A DNA stretch of 64,000 nucleotides. Origin: Fimenecus sp964527585. GTDB taxonomy: Bacteria > Bacillota > Clostridia > Oscillospirales > Acutalibacteraceae. The notes beneath the pieces are model-generated. The model was not told where the DNA came from, searched no databases, and saw only the letters and a program-made list of their open reading frames with translations. A program made the translations under genes and the position numbers. The first letter of the stretch is position 1; every line of letters begins with the position of its first letter. Where the stretch lies: contig CAZGPE010000004.1 of assembly GCA_964527585.1 (NCBI GenBank), forward strand, positions 1-64,000, given 5' to 3'. Positions 8,437 through 17,074 of this stretch are shown piece after piece.

Positions 8437-9390
8437 TTATTCGTCTTCGTGGTGAAGAGTGAAGCCAAGTGATTCAAGCTTAGCTACAACCTCATCAAGA
8501 GATTTTCTGCCAAGGTTTCTCACTTTCATCATATCTTCTTCTGTTTTGCTTATCAAGTCTTCAACTGTGTTGATGCCTGCTCTCTTCAAGCAGTTAAATG
8601 AACGAACAGAAAGGTCAAGTTCTTCTATGGTCATTTCCAAAGTCTTAACATTGCTGTCTTCCTTCTTATCAATAAGGATCGGGCCTGTAGCAGCCTCATC
8701 CGAGAGACCGATAAAGAGGTTGAGATGTTCATTAAGAATTTTTGCGCCGAAAGATACCGCTTCTTTTGCGGAAATTGTACCGTCTGTCCAAACTTCAAGA
8801 GTAAGTTTGTCAAAGTCGGTAATCTGGCCTACACGGGTATTTTCAACTGTGTAGTTAACTTTCAACACAGGTGTATAAATTGAGTCGATTGCAATAACAC
8901 CGATAACAACAGGCTGCATATTCTGCTTATTTCTGTCAGCAGAAACATATCCTCTGCCCTTGTCGGCTGTCATCTCCATAACAAGAGACGCATCTTCCGA
9001 AAGAGTAGCGATATGATGATCGGGGTTAAGGATTTCAACATCCGAATCAGCCTTAATGTCGCCTGCTGTAACTTCGCACTTGCCGTGTGCATCAATGTAG
9101 AGGGTCTTGGGACCTTCATCATGCATCTTAAGAATTACACCTTTAAGGTTAAGAACGATTTCCGTTACATCTTCTTTTACGCCGTCAATCGCCGAAAACT
9201 CATGAAGAACATTATCTATCTTAACTGAAGTAATTGCATAACCGGGAAGTGAAGAAAGCAAGACACGGCGAAGACTGTTACCGATCGTTGTGCCGTAGCC
9301 TCTTTCCAACGGTTCCATCACGAACTTGCCGTAAGTACCGTCTTCGGTTAAATCGAGTGCTTCAATGCTGGGCTTATCAATTCCTATCAT
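8437..9390 (-). CDS. rpoA: RNA polymerase alpha subunit
   Basis: The 317-residue alpha subunit assembles core RNA polymerase. The N-terminal dimerisation domain (about 1-230) contains GYGTTIGNSLRRVLLSSLPG (about 29-48). The C-terminal DNA-binding domain (about 250-312) contains LDLSVRSFNCLKRAGI and the helix-hairpin-helix KVRNLGRKSLDE. An AGGAGG site precedes the ATG. The 69-bp gap to rpsD upstream contains the imperfect inverted repeat GGTTTG/CAAACC (9408-9426). Confidence 0.98.
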   Translation of the reverse strand: MIGIDKPSIEALDLTEDGTYGKFVMEPLERGYGTTIGNSLRRVLLSSLPGYAITSVKIDNVLHEFSAIDGVKEDVTEIVLNLKGVILKMHDEGPKTLYIDAHGKCEVTAGDIKADSDVEILNPDHHIATLSEDASLVMEMTADKGRGYVSADRNKQNMQPVVIGVIAIDSIYTPVLKVNYTVENTRVGQITDFDKLTLEVWTDGTISAKEAVSFGAKILNEHLNLFIGLSDEAATGPILIDKKEDSNVKTLEMTIEELDLSVRSFNCLKRAGINTVEDLISKTEEDMMKVRNLGRKSLDEVVAKLESLGFTLHHEDE

Positions 9391-9459
9391 TCAAAAGCCT
9401 CCTATATGGTTTGGAAAATACAAACCGAATAATAAAATATAATCTGACAGTAAACTCTA

Positions 9460-10086
9460 TTATTTTGAATAGAGCTCGACGATAAGGTGTTCTTCAACGG
9501 GAACTTCGATCTGATCTCTGTTCGGAAGAGCAGCAACCTTACCCTCAAAAGCATCTGCATTCTTTACGAGCCATTCGGGAACGGGACGAGCTGCATTTGC
9601 TTCGATAACTGCTTTAATTTTTTCACTATCACGGCTCTTTTCTCTGATAGAAATAACCTCACCTGCTTTAAGAAGGTATGACGGAATGTCAACTTTCTTG
9701 CCGTTTACGGTGAAATGTCCGTGAGTTACTAACTGTCTTGCTTCGGCTCTTGATGAAGCCCATCCGAGAAGATAAACTGCGTTATCAAGTCTGCTTTCGC
9801 AGATTCTCAAAAGGTTTTCACCTGCCTGACCCTGACGGCGTTCAGCCATAAGGAAATATTTGCGGAACTGACCTTCCTGAATACCGTAATAACGCTTTGC
9901 TGTCTGCTTTGCACGAAGCTGCAAACCGTATTCAGAGTTCTTTTTGCGGCTCTGTCCGTGCTGTCCCGGAGCATAGCTACGACGCTCAAGTGAGCACTTG
10001 CCTGTATAGCAACGATCACCCTTGAGGAAAAGCTTTTTGCCCTCACGACGGCACAATTTACAAACCGCACCAGTATATCTAGCCAT
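9460..10086 (-). CDS. rpsD: Ribosomal protein S4
   Basis: Small-subunit assembly protein, 208 residues. The N-terminal CKLCRREG...CYTGKCSLERR region keeps four cysteines, marking the zinc-containing form. The S4 RNA-binding domain (about 97-160) contains RLDNAVYLLGWASSRAEARQ. S4 autoregulates alpha operons in several bacteria by binding leader mRNA. Confidence 0.98.
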   Translation of the reverse strand: MARYTGAVCKLCRREGKKLFLKGDRCYTGKCSLERRSYAPGQHGQSRKKNSEYGLQLRAKQTAKRYYGIQEGQFRKYFLMAERRQGQAGENLLRICESRLDNAVYLLGWASSRAEARQLVTHGHFTVNGKKVDIPSYLLKAGEVISIREKSRDSEKIKAVIEANAARPVPEWLVKNADAFEGKVAALPNRDQIEVPVEEHLIVELYSK

Positions 10087-10100
10087 AAATTATACCTCCG

Positions 10101-10505
10101 TTATACTCTTCTTCTCTTGGGCGGGCGGCAACCGTTGTGCGGAATAGGAGTAACATCTTTAATCATTGTTACTTCAAGTCCTGCGGTCTGTAAAGCACGA
10201 ATTGCTGCTTCACGTCCTGAACCCGGGCCCTTAACATATACTTCAATAGTTTTCATTCCGTGGTCAACTGCAACCTTAGCTGCTGTTTCCGCTGCTGTCT
10301 GAGCTGCGAAGGGAGTAGATTTCTTAGAACCTCTGAATCCCATTTCACCGGCTGAAGCCCATGAAACCGCATTACCCTGAACATCGGTAATTGTAACTAT
10401 TGTGTTGTTGAAGGTGGATTGAATATGAGCTGCACCTTTTTCAATGTTTTTCTTTTCACGACGCTTGCGTGAAGTACCTTTTTTAGCTGTTGCTTTGGTA
10501 GCCAT
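10101..10505 (-). CDS. rpsK: Ribosomal protein S11
   Basis: Platform protein of the 30S subunit, 134 residues. It has the conserved ITDVQGNAVSWASAGEMGFRG segment and the terminal HNGCRPPKRRRV signature. It sits between rpsM and rpsD in the usual alpha-operon order, with a basic Lys/Arg-rich N-terminus (about 1-22). Confidence 0.98.
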   Translation of the reverse strand: MATKATAKKGTSRKRREKKNIEKGAAHIQSTFNNTIVTITDVQGNAVSWASAGEMGFRGSKKSTPFAAQTAAETAAKVAVDHGMKTIEVYVKGPGSGREAAIRALQTAGLEVTMIKDVTPIPHNGCRPPKRRRV

Positions 10506-10521
10506 TTACAATTCCCTCCCC

Positions 10522-10890
10522 TTATTTCTTCTTATTAGCGATTGTCTTCTTCGGACCTTTGCGTGTGCGTGCATTGTTCTTAGAAGTCTGTCCTCTTACG
10601 GGAAGACCTTTACGATGACGGATACCACGGTAGCAACCGATTTCTACCAATCTCTTAATGTCGAAAGCTGTGTCTCGGCGAAGATCACCTTCAACCTTTA
10701 CATTGTGTTCAATGTATTCACGCAACTTTGCTACATCTTCTTCAGTTAAATCCTTAACTCGAGTGTCAGGATTAACGCCTGTTGCGGCAATAATGTCGCT
10801 TGCAGTTTTTCTGCCGATACCGTAGATATATGTGAGGCCGATTTCGACTCTCTTATCTCTCGGTAAATCAACACCTGAAATACGTGCCAT
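10522..10890 (-). CDS. rpsM: Ribosomal protein S13
   Basis: 30S head protein, 122 residues. The ATG at 10890 (MARISGVDLPRDKR) follows GGAGGTGCAACTCT. A longer frame to 10956 has no ribosome binding site and is rejected. The conserved RGIRHRKGLPVRGQ motif is near residues 89-102 and the C-terminus is rich in Lys and Arg. A 108-bp gap with two inverted repeats lies upstream. Confidence 0.98.
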   Translation of the reverse strand: MARISGVDLPRDKRVEIGLTYIYGIGRKTASDIIAATGVNPDTRVKDLTEEDVAKLREYIEHNVKVEGDLRRDTAFDIKRLVEIGCYRGIRHRKGLPVRGQTSKNNARTRKGPKKTIANKKK

Positions 10891-10916
10891 AGAGTTGCAC
10901 CTCCATTTTAATATGC

Positions 10917-10986
10917 GGGCAATTTTGCCCATTAACTTCGTCGTGGATAAGCACAATATCGTTGTTTAGATCTTTAACAACGATAA
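10917..10986 (-). promoter_or_regulatory. Two inverted repeats in the rpmJ-rpsM spacer
   Basis: The spacer is unusually long for this cluster and contains GGGCAATTTTGCCC (10917-10930, perfect palindrome) and ATCGTTGTT / AACAACGAT (10958-10966 and 10976-10984). Neither is followed by a U-run on the minus strand, so they are not simple terminators. They may form an mRNA structure upstream of S13, the position of the alpha-operon S4 target in E. coli. Function is inferred only. Confidence 0.4.
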
Positions 10987-10998
10987 GTCAAAGGGTAA

Positions 10999-11112
10999 TT
11001 AGCCCTGACGCTGCTTATGCTTCGGGTTTTCACAGATAACCATTACTTTACCCTTGCGCTTAATTACTTTGCACTTATCACATATTTTTTTGACAGAAGG
11101 TCTGACTTTCAT
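10999..11112 (-). CDS. rpmJ: Ribosomal protein L36 (zinc form)
   Basis: This 37-residue gene reads MKVRPSVKKICDKCK at the start and ends KHKQRQG. The zinc ribbon CxxC...C...H (C11, C14, C27, H32) is intact, marking the zinc-binding paralogue. It lies between infA and rpsM as in other Firmicutes, with AGGAGG upstream of the ATG. Confidence 0.97.
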   Translation of the reverse strand: MKVRPSVKKICDKCKVIKRKGKVMVICENPKHKQRQG

Positions 11113-11147
11113 TTTGTTTACCTCCTAATAAAAATTCGTGTATCTTC

Positions 11148-11366
11148 TTACTTTGATCGCCAAGTTATACGGCCACGGGTAAGATCGTACGGCGACATTT
11201 CAACCGTTACCTTATCACCGGGAAGAATTCTGATAAAGTTCATTCTCAATTTACCGGAAATATGAGCCGTTATTTTGTGTCCGTTTTCAAGCTCTACCTG
11301 AAATACTGCGTTAGGTAATGCTTCAACGACTGTACCTTCAATTTCAATCATATCCTGTTTTGACAT
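11148..11366 (-). CDS. infA: Translation initiation factor IF-1
   Basis: S1-like OB-fold factor that binds the 30S A site during initiation. The ATG at 11366 follows GGAGG by 7 nt and gives 72 residues, the standard length; an in-frame TTG two codons earlier is rejected. Conserved segments are EGTVVEALPNAVFQVEL and RINFIRILPGDKVTVEMSPYDL-type sequence (here MNFIRILPGD), ending GRITWRSK. Confidence 0.98.
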   Translation of the reverse strand: MSKQDMIEIEGTVVEALPNAVFQVELENGHKITAHISGKLRMNFIRILPGDKVTVEMSPYDLTRGRITWRSK

Positions 11367-11368
11367 AT

Positions 11369-11611
11369 TCAAGCCTCCGAAATTTGCTTTAACGCTTTTC
11401 TTATTGACTTATCTGAAGCGGTTTGTTCCTCAGACAGTTTCTCGCCTACCGGTTTAATATGCTTTGGATTTTTGTACTTCGGCCTCAATAAAGGCCTGTG
11501 TTTTCCGTCGCATACCGAAACCCTGTTTTCATCAATTCCGATAACACACATAAGCCCGTCTTTATCACGGCCTTTGAGCGAAACTACTACCGTCCCTTTA
11601 ACAAGTTCCAT
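11369..11611 (-). CDS. KOW-domain RNA-binding protein
   Basis: An 80-residue basic protein between map and infA. Its start, MELVKGTVVVSLKGRDKDGL, resembles the KOW motif of L14e/L6e-type ribosomal proteins, followed by VCDGKHRPLLRPKYKN and a helical C-terminus. The same gene occupies this position in many Clostridia (from memory), consistent with a ribosome-associated or translation role. Its stop is separated from the infA ATG by 2 bp, and it starts 9 bp after map, so it is fully embedded in the operon. Confidence 0.85.
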   Translation of the reverse strand: MELVKGTVVVSLKGRDKDGLMCVIGIDENRVSVCDGKHRPLLRPKYKNPKHIKPVGEKLSEEQTASDKSIRKALKQISEA

Positions 11612-11620
11612 AAGTTCACC

Positions 11621-12373
11621 TTAATCAGCCTTGGTTAAAATTACGGGACCGTTTTTCGTAATCGCTATCGTGTGTTCGAAATGAGCAGCAAGTTTGCCGT
11701 CTTTGGTCTTTACCGTCCAGCCGTCAGGTAACTGTTTAATTGCTTTGTTGCCCTGTGTAATCATAGGCTCAATAGCAATTACCATTCCTGGCAACAGGCG
11801 TGCACCTCTACCGGAAGTGCCGAAATTCGGTACGCTGGGATCTTCATGGAGTTTGGCTCCGACGCCGTGTCCGGTATATTCCCTGACAACGCCGTATCCG
11901 TTTTCCTCGCAATAAGTTTGAATCGCCGAACCTATATCGCCGAGTCTGTTGCCTACGATTGCCTGTTCGATACCTAAATAAAGGCTCTTCTCAGTTACAT
12001 CGCACAGCCGCTTTGCACTTTCGGATATTTTACCCGCTGCAAATGTGGCAGCATTATCGCCGTTATATCCATCGACCTTTGCGCCTAAGTCAATACTGAC
12101 TATGTCGCCTTCTTTAATAACTCTTTTTTTGCTCGGTATTCCATGAATAACCTCATCATTTATGGAAATGCATGCCGTGGCAGGAAAATCATATAAATGC
12201 AGGAAATTAGGTTCCGCACCCTGCTTTTTTATATAATCGTATGCAATTTTGTCAATTTCCCAAGTTGTTACACCGGGCTTGACCGCCTCGCCTGCCACTT
12301 GTAATGCTTCCGCAGAGATTATACAAGCCTTGCGGATAAGTTCAATCTCTCTTGCGGTTTTCAGCACTATCAT
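11621..12373 (-). CDS. map: Methionine aminopeptidase, type I
   Basis: Removes the N-terminal methionine from nascent proteins. The 250-residue pita-bread enzyme shows the metal ligands in order: D in SIDLGAKVDGYNGD, the second D in YNGDNAATF, H in TGHGVG, E in IAIEPM and E in HFEHTIAI. It lacks an N-terminal SH3-binding or zinc extension, so it is type Ia-like. An ATG follows GGAGG by 7 nt. Confidence 0.97.
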   Translation of the reverse strand: MIVLKTAREIELIRKACIISAEALQVAGEAVKPGVTTWEIDKIAYDYIKKQGAEPNFLHLYDFPATACISINDEVIHGIPSKKRVIKEGDIVSIDLGAKVDGYNGDNAATFAAGKISESAKRLCDVTEKSLYLGIEQAIVGNRLGDIGSAIQTYCEENGYGVVREYTGHGVGAKLHEDPSVPNFGTSGRGARLLPGMVIAIEPMITQGNKAIKQLPDGWTVKTKDGKLAAHFEHTIAITKNGPVILTKAD

Positions 12374-12375
12374 GC

Positions 12376-13008
12376 TTAATCCTCCAATGCTTTGAAAGTA
12401 AGAGCAGTAGTATCGGCTACTTCCTCCTGACCTTCAACTACTCGAAGAATTCCCTTCTTCTCGTAGTAATCCTTCAACGGTTCTGTCTGCTGATGATATG
12501 TGTTCAATCTGTCAAGAACCGTTTCGGGCATATCGTCTTTACGCTGAACCAAACTGTCGCCGCACGCATCGCAAACGCCGTCAACTTTAGGCGCCTTATA
12601 CTGTGTGTGATAAGTTGCACCGCATTTCAAACATACGCGTCTGCCTGAAAGTCTTGATGCAATCTTTTCGTCGGCAACCTCGATGTCGATTACTTTGTCA
12701 ATTCTGACGCCCATCTCATCGAGTGCTTCAGCCTGCGGAATTGTTCTCGGAAATCCGTCAAGAATAAAACCGTTTTTACAGTCATCTTCTTTAAGTCTTT
12801 CGTTGATGATACCGATTACAACTTCATCGGGAACGAGAGCACCGGCATCAATAAAGGATTTTGCTTTAAGACCCATCTCAGTACCGTTTGCAATTGCTTC
12901 ACGCAAGATATTTCCTGTTGAAACAGCGGGTATTGAAAGTTTTTCACAGATTCTTTCAGCCTGTGTACCTTTTCCTGCTCCGGGAGCACCTAAAAGTATA
13001 AGGTTCAT
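12376..13008 (-). CDS. adk: Adenylate kinase (zinc-lid type)
   Basis: Interconverts AMP + ATP and 2 ADP. The ATG at 13008 follows AGGAGA; an upstream TTG (13014) directly abuts that site and is rejected. The P-loop GAPGAGKGT is at residues 7-15 and DGFPRT near 84. The lid carries CLKC...CDAC, the four-cysteine zinc site typical of Gram-positive long-form enzymes. 210 residues. Confidence 0.97.
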   Translation of the reverse strand: MNLILLGAPGAGKGTQAERICEKLSIPAVSTGNILREAIANGTEMGLKAKSFIDAGALVPDEVVIGIINERLKEDDCKNGFILDGFPRTIPQAEALDEMGVRIDKVIDIEVADEKIASRLSGRRVCLKCGATYHTQYKAPKVDGVCDACGDSLVQRKDDMPETVLDRLNTYHQQTEPLKDYYEKKGILRVVEGQEEVADTTALTFKALED

Positions 13009-13026
13009 AAACAATCTCCTTTTCTA

Positions 13027-14343
13027 TCAATCAAGGAATCCCTTATAATGACGCATCATCATCTGGCTTTCAAGCTGTTTAACAGTCTCAAGAGCAACAC
13101 CGACCAAGATGATTACCGAAGTACCGCCGAGTGTGAGGTTTACCTGATGATCAAATGCTCCCGTAATCTGAGAGAAGAGTATCGGGTAAAGAGCTACTAC
13201 CGAAAGAAGCAAAGCTCCTACAAGAGTAAGTCTTGACAATACTTTTGTAATGTAATCGGATGTGGGTTTACCGGGACGGATACCCGGAATCGCACCGCTG
13301 TTTTTACGGATGTTGTTCGCCATTTCAATGGGATTATACTGAATTGCCGCATAGAAATATGCAAAGAATATAATCAATACAAAGTACATAATTCCGTATG
13401 CCCAATGTGTTGATTCGAAAATTTTGAAGAAGCCTTCCCAAAATCCGCCCTCTTTTACAGTTACAAACATCTGAATTGTGGGCGGAAGCGAAAGAATCGA
13501 AGAAGCGAAGATGATCGGAAGAACACCGCACATATTAACCTTGATAGGCATATGTGTATTTTGTCCGCCGTACATTTTGCGTCCTACAACTCTTTTTGCA
13601 TACTGAACGGGAATTCTTCTTTCGGCATTGTCCATCCAAACGATGAACGCAACCATAAGAATAAGTGAAATTACCGCTATAGGAACGATTACGAAATATG
13701 CGCCGCCTTTATCTACATAAGTATAAAGGTTGTAAATCGTAGTAGGCATACGGGAAACGATGCCTGCGAAAAGAATGATCGAGATACCGTTGCCGATACC
13801 TTTTTCATTTATCTGTTCGCCGAGCCACATAATAAAGGTTGATCCCGCTGTATAGCAAAGGATAACCGCAATCGCCTGAAATACTGCGAAGAAGCCGGTA
13901 TACTTAAGTCCGTTGGCATCTGTTGTGAGATAGCCTTGCGAACGGATGTAGAAGTAGTAAGCTGTACTCTGCATAAGTGCGAGAACTACTGTTGTATAAC
14001 GGGTAATGGAAGAAAGTTTCTTTCTTCCTTCTTCGCCTTCTTTAGCGAGCTTCTCAAGTGCGGGAATCGCAACAGTAAGAAGCTGAATGATGATTGACGA
14101 GTTGATGTACGGAGTAATCGACATAGCGAAAAGTGTTCCGTAGTTAAAAGCATCACCTGTCATCATACTGAGGTAAGTCATAAAGTTGTTTGCATTCGCA
14201 TCCGTAATAAGTCCTCCGCTGATTTCAACGAAAGGTACGGGAATTGCAGCGCCTATTCTGAACACAAGAATGATGAATGCCGTATAAAGAATCTTTTTAC
14301 GAAGATCTGCGACCTTCCATGCATTTATAAGTGTTTGAATCAC
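13027..14343 (-). CDS. secY: Protein translocase subunit SecY
   Basis: Central pore of the Sec translocon, 438 residues with about ten membrane segments. The start is GTG with GAGGTGAT upstream. Recognisable parts are the first membrane helix with its plug region after AAIPVPF, GIGNGISIILFAG, and the cytosolic loop ERRIPVQYAKRVVGRKMYGGQNTHMP-type region before transmembrane segment 7. It lies between rplO and adk as usual. Confidence 0.98.
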   Translation of the reverse strand: MIQTLINAWKVADLRKKILYTAFIILVFRIGAAIPVPFVEISGGLITDANANNFMTYLSMMTGDAFNYGTLFAMSITPYINSSIIIQLLTVAIPALEKLAKEGEEGRKKLSSITRYTTVVLALMQSTAYYFYIRSQGYLTTDANGLKYTGFFAVFQAIAVILCYTAGSTFIMWLGEQINEKGIGNGISIILFAGIVSRMPTTIYNLYTYVDKGGAYFVIVPIAVISLILMVAFIVWMDNAERRIPVQYAKRVVGRKMYGGQNTHMPIKVNMCGVLPIIFASSILSLPPTIQMFVTVKEGGFWEGFFKIFESTHWAYGIMYFVLIIFFAYFYAAIQYNPIEMANNIRKNSGAIPGIRPGKPTSDYITKVLSRLTLVGALLLSVVALYPILFSQITGAFDHQVNLTLGGTSVIILVGVALETVKQLESQMMMRHYKGFLD

Positions 14344-14344
14344 T

Positions 14345-14788
14345 TCAGATCACCTCAGCCTTTCCGCCGGCTGCTTCGATCTTCTGCTTTGCCGAGTCGG
14401 AATAAGCATTAACCTTAACAGTAAGCTTTTTGCTGATTTCACCATTTCCAAGTATTTTTACTCCGTCAAGCGCCTTCTTAATAAGACCTGCATTGATGAG
14501 TGCTTCGATGTCAACTGTTGCGCCGTCCTCGAAAGTTTTATCAAGAGCAGATACATTAACAGTTGCGATTTCTTTAGCGAAGATATTGTTAAATCCACGC
14601 TTCGGAATTCTTCTCTGCAAAGGCATCTGGCCGCCTTCAAATCCGGGACGCATACCTCTGCCTGCACGGGCTTTTTGACCCTTATGACCTTTACCTGCGG
14701 TTTTACCCTGACCAGATGCGGGGCCACGACCGATACGCTTAACGCTCTTCTTTGAGCCTTCAGCCGGTGAGAGTTCGTGCAATTTCAT
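14345..14788 (-). CDS. rplO: Ribosomal protein L15
   Basis: 50S assembly protein, 147 residues. The N-terminus is Gly/Lys/Arg-rich (residues about 10-50, with GRGPASGQGKTAGKGHKGQ) and the C-terminal globular part ends AAGGKAEVI. Its stop lies 1 bp before the secY GTG, suggesting translational coupling. Confidence 0.98.
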   Translation of the reverse strand: MKLHELSPAEGSKKSVKRIGRGPASGQGKTAGKGHKGQKARAGRGMRPGFEGGQMPLQRRIPKRGFNNIFAKEIATVNVSALDKTFEDGATVDIEALINAGLIKKALDGVKILGNGEISKKLTVKVNAYSDSAKQKIEAAGGKAEVI

Positions 14789-14800
14789 ATTCGCACCTCC

Positions 14801-14980
14801 TTAGCCTTCTGTTACATCAATAAGATGAGAAATTTTCTTAATCTTACCCTGAGTCTGAGGATTATCAGGCTGAACTGATTTGTCCCCGATTTTTCTAAGA
14901 CCGAGTGCATGTGCTGTGGCAATCTGGTCTTTTTTAGAACCGATAAGGCTCTTCTTAAGAGTTACTTGTAAATTAGCCAT
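14801..14980 (-). CDS. rpmD: Ribosomal protein L30
   Basis: 59-residue 50S protein, MANLQVTLKKSLIGSKKDQI at the start. The ATG at 14980 sits 8 nt from GGAG; an upstream GTG (14989) overlaps the ribosome binding site and is rejected. Order rpsE-rpmD-rplO is standard. Confidence 0.97.
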   Translation of the reverse strand: MANLQVTLKKSLIGSKKDQIATAHALGLRKIGDKSVQPDNPQTQGKIKKISHLIDVTEG

Positions 14981-14992
14981 TTCACACACTCC

Positions 14993-15496
14993 TTATCCAA
15001 TTATTTCTTTTACGGACTTGCCACGAACAGCCGCAACTTCATCAGCATTGCGAAGCTGTGAAAGACCGTTAATTGTAGCCCTTACTACATTGCACGGATT
15101 GTTAGAACGAAGTGCCTTGGAACGAATGTCCTTGATACCTACTGTTTCAACTACCGCACGGACAGGGCCGCCTGCGATAACTCCGGTACCGGGTGCTGCG
15201 GGTTTCATAAGAACAACGCCTGCGCCGAATTTACCGATAACTTCGTGGGGGATTGTTGTGCCTTTAAGAGAAACCTTAATAAGATTTTTCTTAGCATCTT
15301 CAATACCTTTACGGATAGCATCCGGAACTTCACCTGATTTACCGATACCGAAACCTACTGTTCCGTTACCGTCGCCAACAACTACTAATGCGGAGAACTT
15401 AAAGATACGGCCGCCCTTAACAGTTTTGGAAACACGGTTAATTGTAATTACTTTTTCCTGTAATTCCATTGTTGAAGCATCAATTTTGTTTGCCAT
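14993..15496 (-). CDS. rpsE: Ribosomal protein S5
   Basis: 30S protein important for decoding fidelity and helicase activity, 167 residues. The double-stranded-RNA-binding-like N-terminal domain contains VNRVSKTVKGGR-type sequence (here INRVSKTVKGGRIFKFSALV). The C-terminal domain contains GAGVVLMKPAAPGTGVIAGG. No unusual feature. Confidence 0.98.
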   Translation of the reverse strand: MANKIDASTMELQEKVITINRVSKTVKGGRIFKFSALVVVGDGNGTVGFGIGKSGEVPDAIRKGIEDAKKNLIKVSLKGTTIPHEVIGKFGAGVVLMKPAAPGTGVIAGGPVRAVVETVGIKDIRSKALRSNNPCNVVRATINGLSQLRNADEVAAVRGKSVKEIIG

Positions 15497-15513
15497 TTTT
15501 CTGTTCTCCTTTC

Positions 15514-15873
15514 TTAGAAGTTAAGTCCGCCCTCACGAGCGCCTTCAGCGAGTTCCTGAACTCTGCCGTGATATACATAACCGCCTCTGTCGAATACAAC
15601 ATCTTTAATGTTCTTTTCGAGGGCTCTTTCTGCTAATTTCTTGCCAACTGCACGAGCAGCTTCTTTGTTTCCGCCGTACTCCTTGAACTCTTTCTCAACA
15701 GTTGATGCCGAAGCAAGTGTTGTACCTGTTGTATCGTCAATCAACTGAGCATAGATGTTCTGAAGAGAGCGGAAAACATCAAGGCGGGGGCACTCTGCAG
15801 TGCCGGAAACCTTAGAGCGAACTCTTGTGTGGCGTTTAAGTCTTGCCTTATTGCTGTCAGGCCTACTAACCAT
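15514..15873 (-). CDS. rplR: Ribosomal protein L18
   Basis: 5S rRNA-binding protein of the 50S subunit, 119 residues. It shows the basic N-terminus (NKARLKRHTRVRSKVSG), RLDVFRSLQNIYAQLIDD and the terminal HGRVQELAEGAREGGLNF signature. Confidence 0.98.
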   Translation of the reverse strand: MVSRPDSNKARLKRHTRVRSKVSGTAECPRLDVFRSLQNIYAQLIDDTTGTTLASASTVEKEFKEYGGNKEAARAVGKKLAERALEKNIKDVVFDRGGYVYHGRVQELAEGAREGGLNF

Positions 15874-15891
15874 TTCAATACACTCCTTCTA

Positions 15892-16437
15892 TTATTTTCC
15901 GCCTTTACCGGCTTTACCTTCTTTACGACGGATATGCTCGTCAACATACTTAATACCTTTACCTTTGTAGGGTTCGGGCGGACGCTTTTCACGAATTTCT
16001 GCTGCGAACTGTCCGACTTTCTGCTTGTCGGGACCGGAAATAACGATTTTATTCGGATTGGGAACTTCAATTGAAATTCCGTCGATTTCCGGCATAATTA
16101 CCTGATGCGAGAAACCGATATTGAGGACAAGGTCTTTACCCTGCTTTGCAGCACGGTAACCTACACCGTTTACCTCAAGTTCTTTGGTATAACCCTGTGT
16201 TACACCGATTACCATATTGCTGATAAGTGTACGGGTTAAACCGTGAAGTGATTTGTTAAGATTAGACTCGTCGGGACGAGTAACTTTAATTTCGCCGTTT
16301 TCCATAGCAACATTCATATTGCCATGTACTGTTCTGGTAAGAGTACCTTTGGGGCCTTTTACGGTAACAGTACTGCCGTCAATTGTAACATCAACGCCTG
16401 CGGGAACAGCGATGGGCTGTCTGCCGATTCTTGACAT
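15892..16437 (-). CDS. rplF: Ribosomal protein L6
   Basis: 181-residue 50S protein with two similar L6 domains. The start SRIGRQPIAVPAGV and the RPPEPYKGKGIKY motif near residue 151 are diagnostic. The C-terminus is Gly/Lys-rich (KEGKAGKGGK). Confidence 0.98.
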   Translation of the reverse strand: MSRIGRQPIAVPAGVDVTIDGSTVTVKGPKGTLTRTVHGNMNVAMENGEIKVTRPDESNLNKSLHGLTRTLISNMVIGVTQGYTKELEVNGVGYRAAKQGKDLVLNIGFSHQVIMPEIDGISIEVPNPNKIVISGPDKQKVGQFAAEIREKRPPEPYKGKGIKYVDEHIRRKEGKAGKGGK

Positions 16438-16449
16438 ACTGTAACCTCC

Positions 16450-16848
16450 TTACCAAACGAATGCAAGAACTTCGCCGCCAACATTAGCTTTGCGAGCGTC
16501 CTTGTCTGTCATTACGCCCTTTGATGTTGAAAGAATTGCGATACCGAGGCCTTTAATTACCTTAGGCATATTTTCGCAATCTGTGTATATACGCAGACCG
16601 GGCTTTGAAACTCTGCGCAAACCTGTGATGACAGATGACTTGTTGGGGCCGTATTTGAGTTCGATCTCAATCATACCCTGTTTGCCGTCATCTTCAACCT
16701 TAAATCCTTTGATATATCCTTCATCAACAAGAATCTGAGCAATTGCCTTTTTCATGTTTGATGCAGGAACCTTAACGGTATCGTGCTTTGCTGAATTCGC
16801 ATTACGAATTCTTGTAAGCATATCGCCGATTGTATCGGATATTTGCAT
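16450..16848 (-). CDS. rpsH: Ribosomal protein S8
   Basis: 16S rRNA-binding protein, 132 residues. It begins with DTIGDMLTRIRNANSAKH and ends with GVMTDKDARKANVGGEVLAFVW, both conserved. S8 is the translational repressor of the spc operon in E. coli; no equivalent site was recognised here. Confidence 0.98.
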   Translation of the reverse strand: MQISDTIGDMLTRIRNANSAKHDTVKVPASNMKKAIAQILVDEGYIKGFKVEDDGKQGMIEIELKYGPNKSSVITGLRRVSKPGLRIYTDCENMPKVIKGLGIAILSTSKGVMTDKDARKANVGGEVLAFVW

Positions 16849-16875
16849 ACTTTTGCCTCCTTTGCAATTGCTCTA

Positions 16876-17061
16876 TTACCAACTTGCTTTCTTAACTCCG
16901 GGAATCTGTCCCGCATGTGCTAACTTTCTGAAACAGATACGGCATACACCGTATTTACGGAGATAAGCGTGCGGCCTACCGCAGATCTTACATCTGTTGT
17001 GTTCTCTTGTTGAATACTTAGCGGGTTTTGCCTGCTTAACTTTCATTGATGTCTTAGCCAC
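16876..17061 (-). CDS. rpsN: Ribosomal protein S14, zinc type
   Basis: 61-residue short (type Z) S14. Two CxxC pairs (CKIC and CRIC) form the zinc site, and GIPGVKKASW-like sequence (GQIPGVKKASW) ends the protein. This is the form found in the spc operon of Firmicutes. Confidence 0.98.
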   Translation of the reverse strand: MAKTSMKVKQAKPAKYSTREHNRCKICGRPHAYLRKYGVCRICFRKLAHAGQIPGVKKASW

Positions 17062-17074
17062 TTGTTATCCCTCC

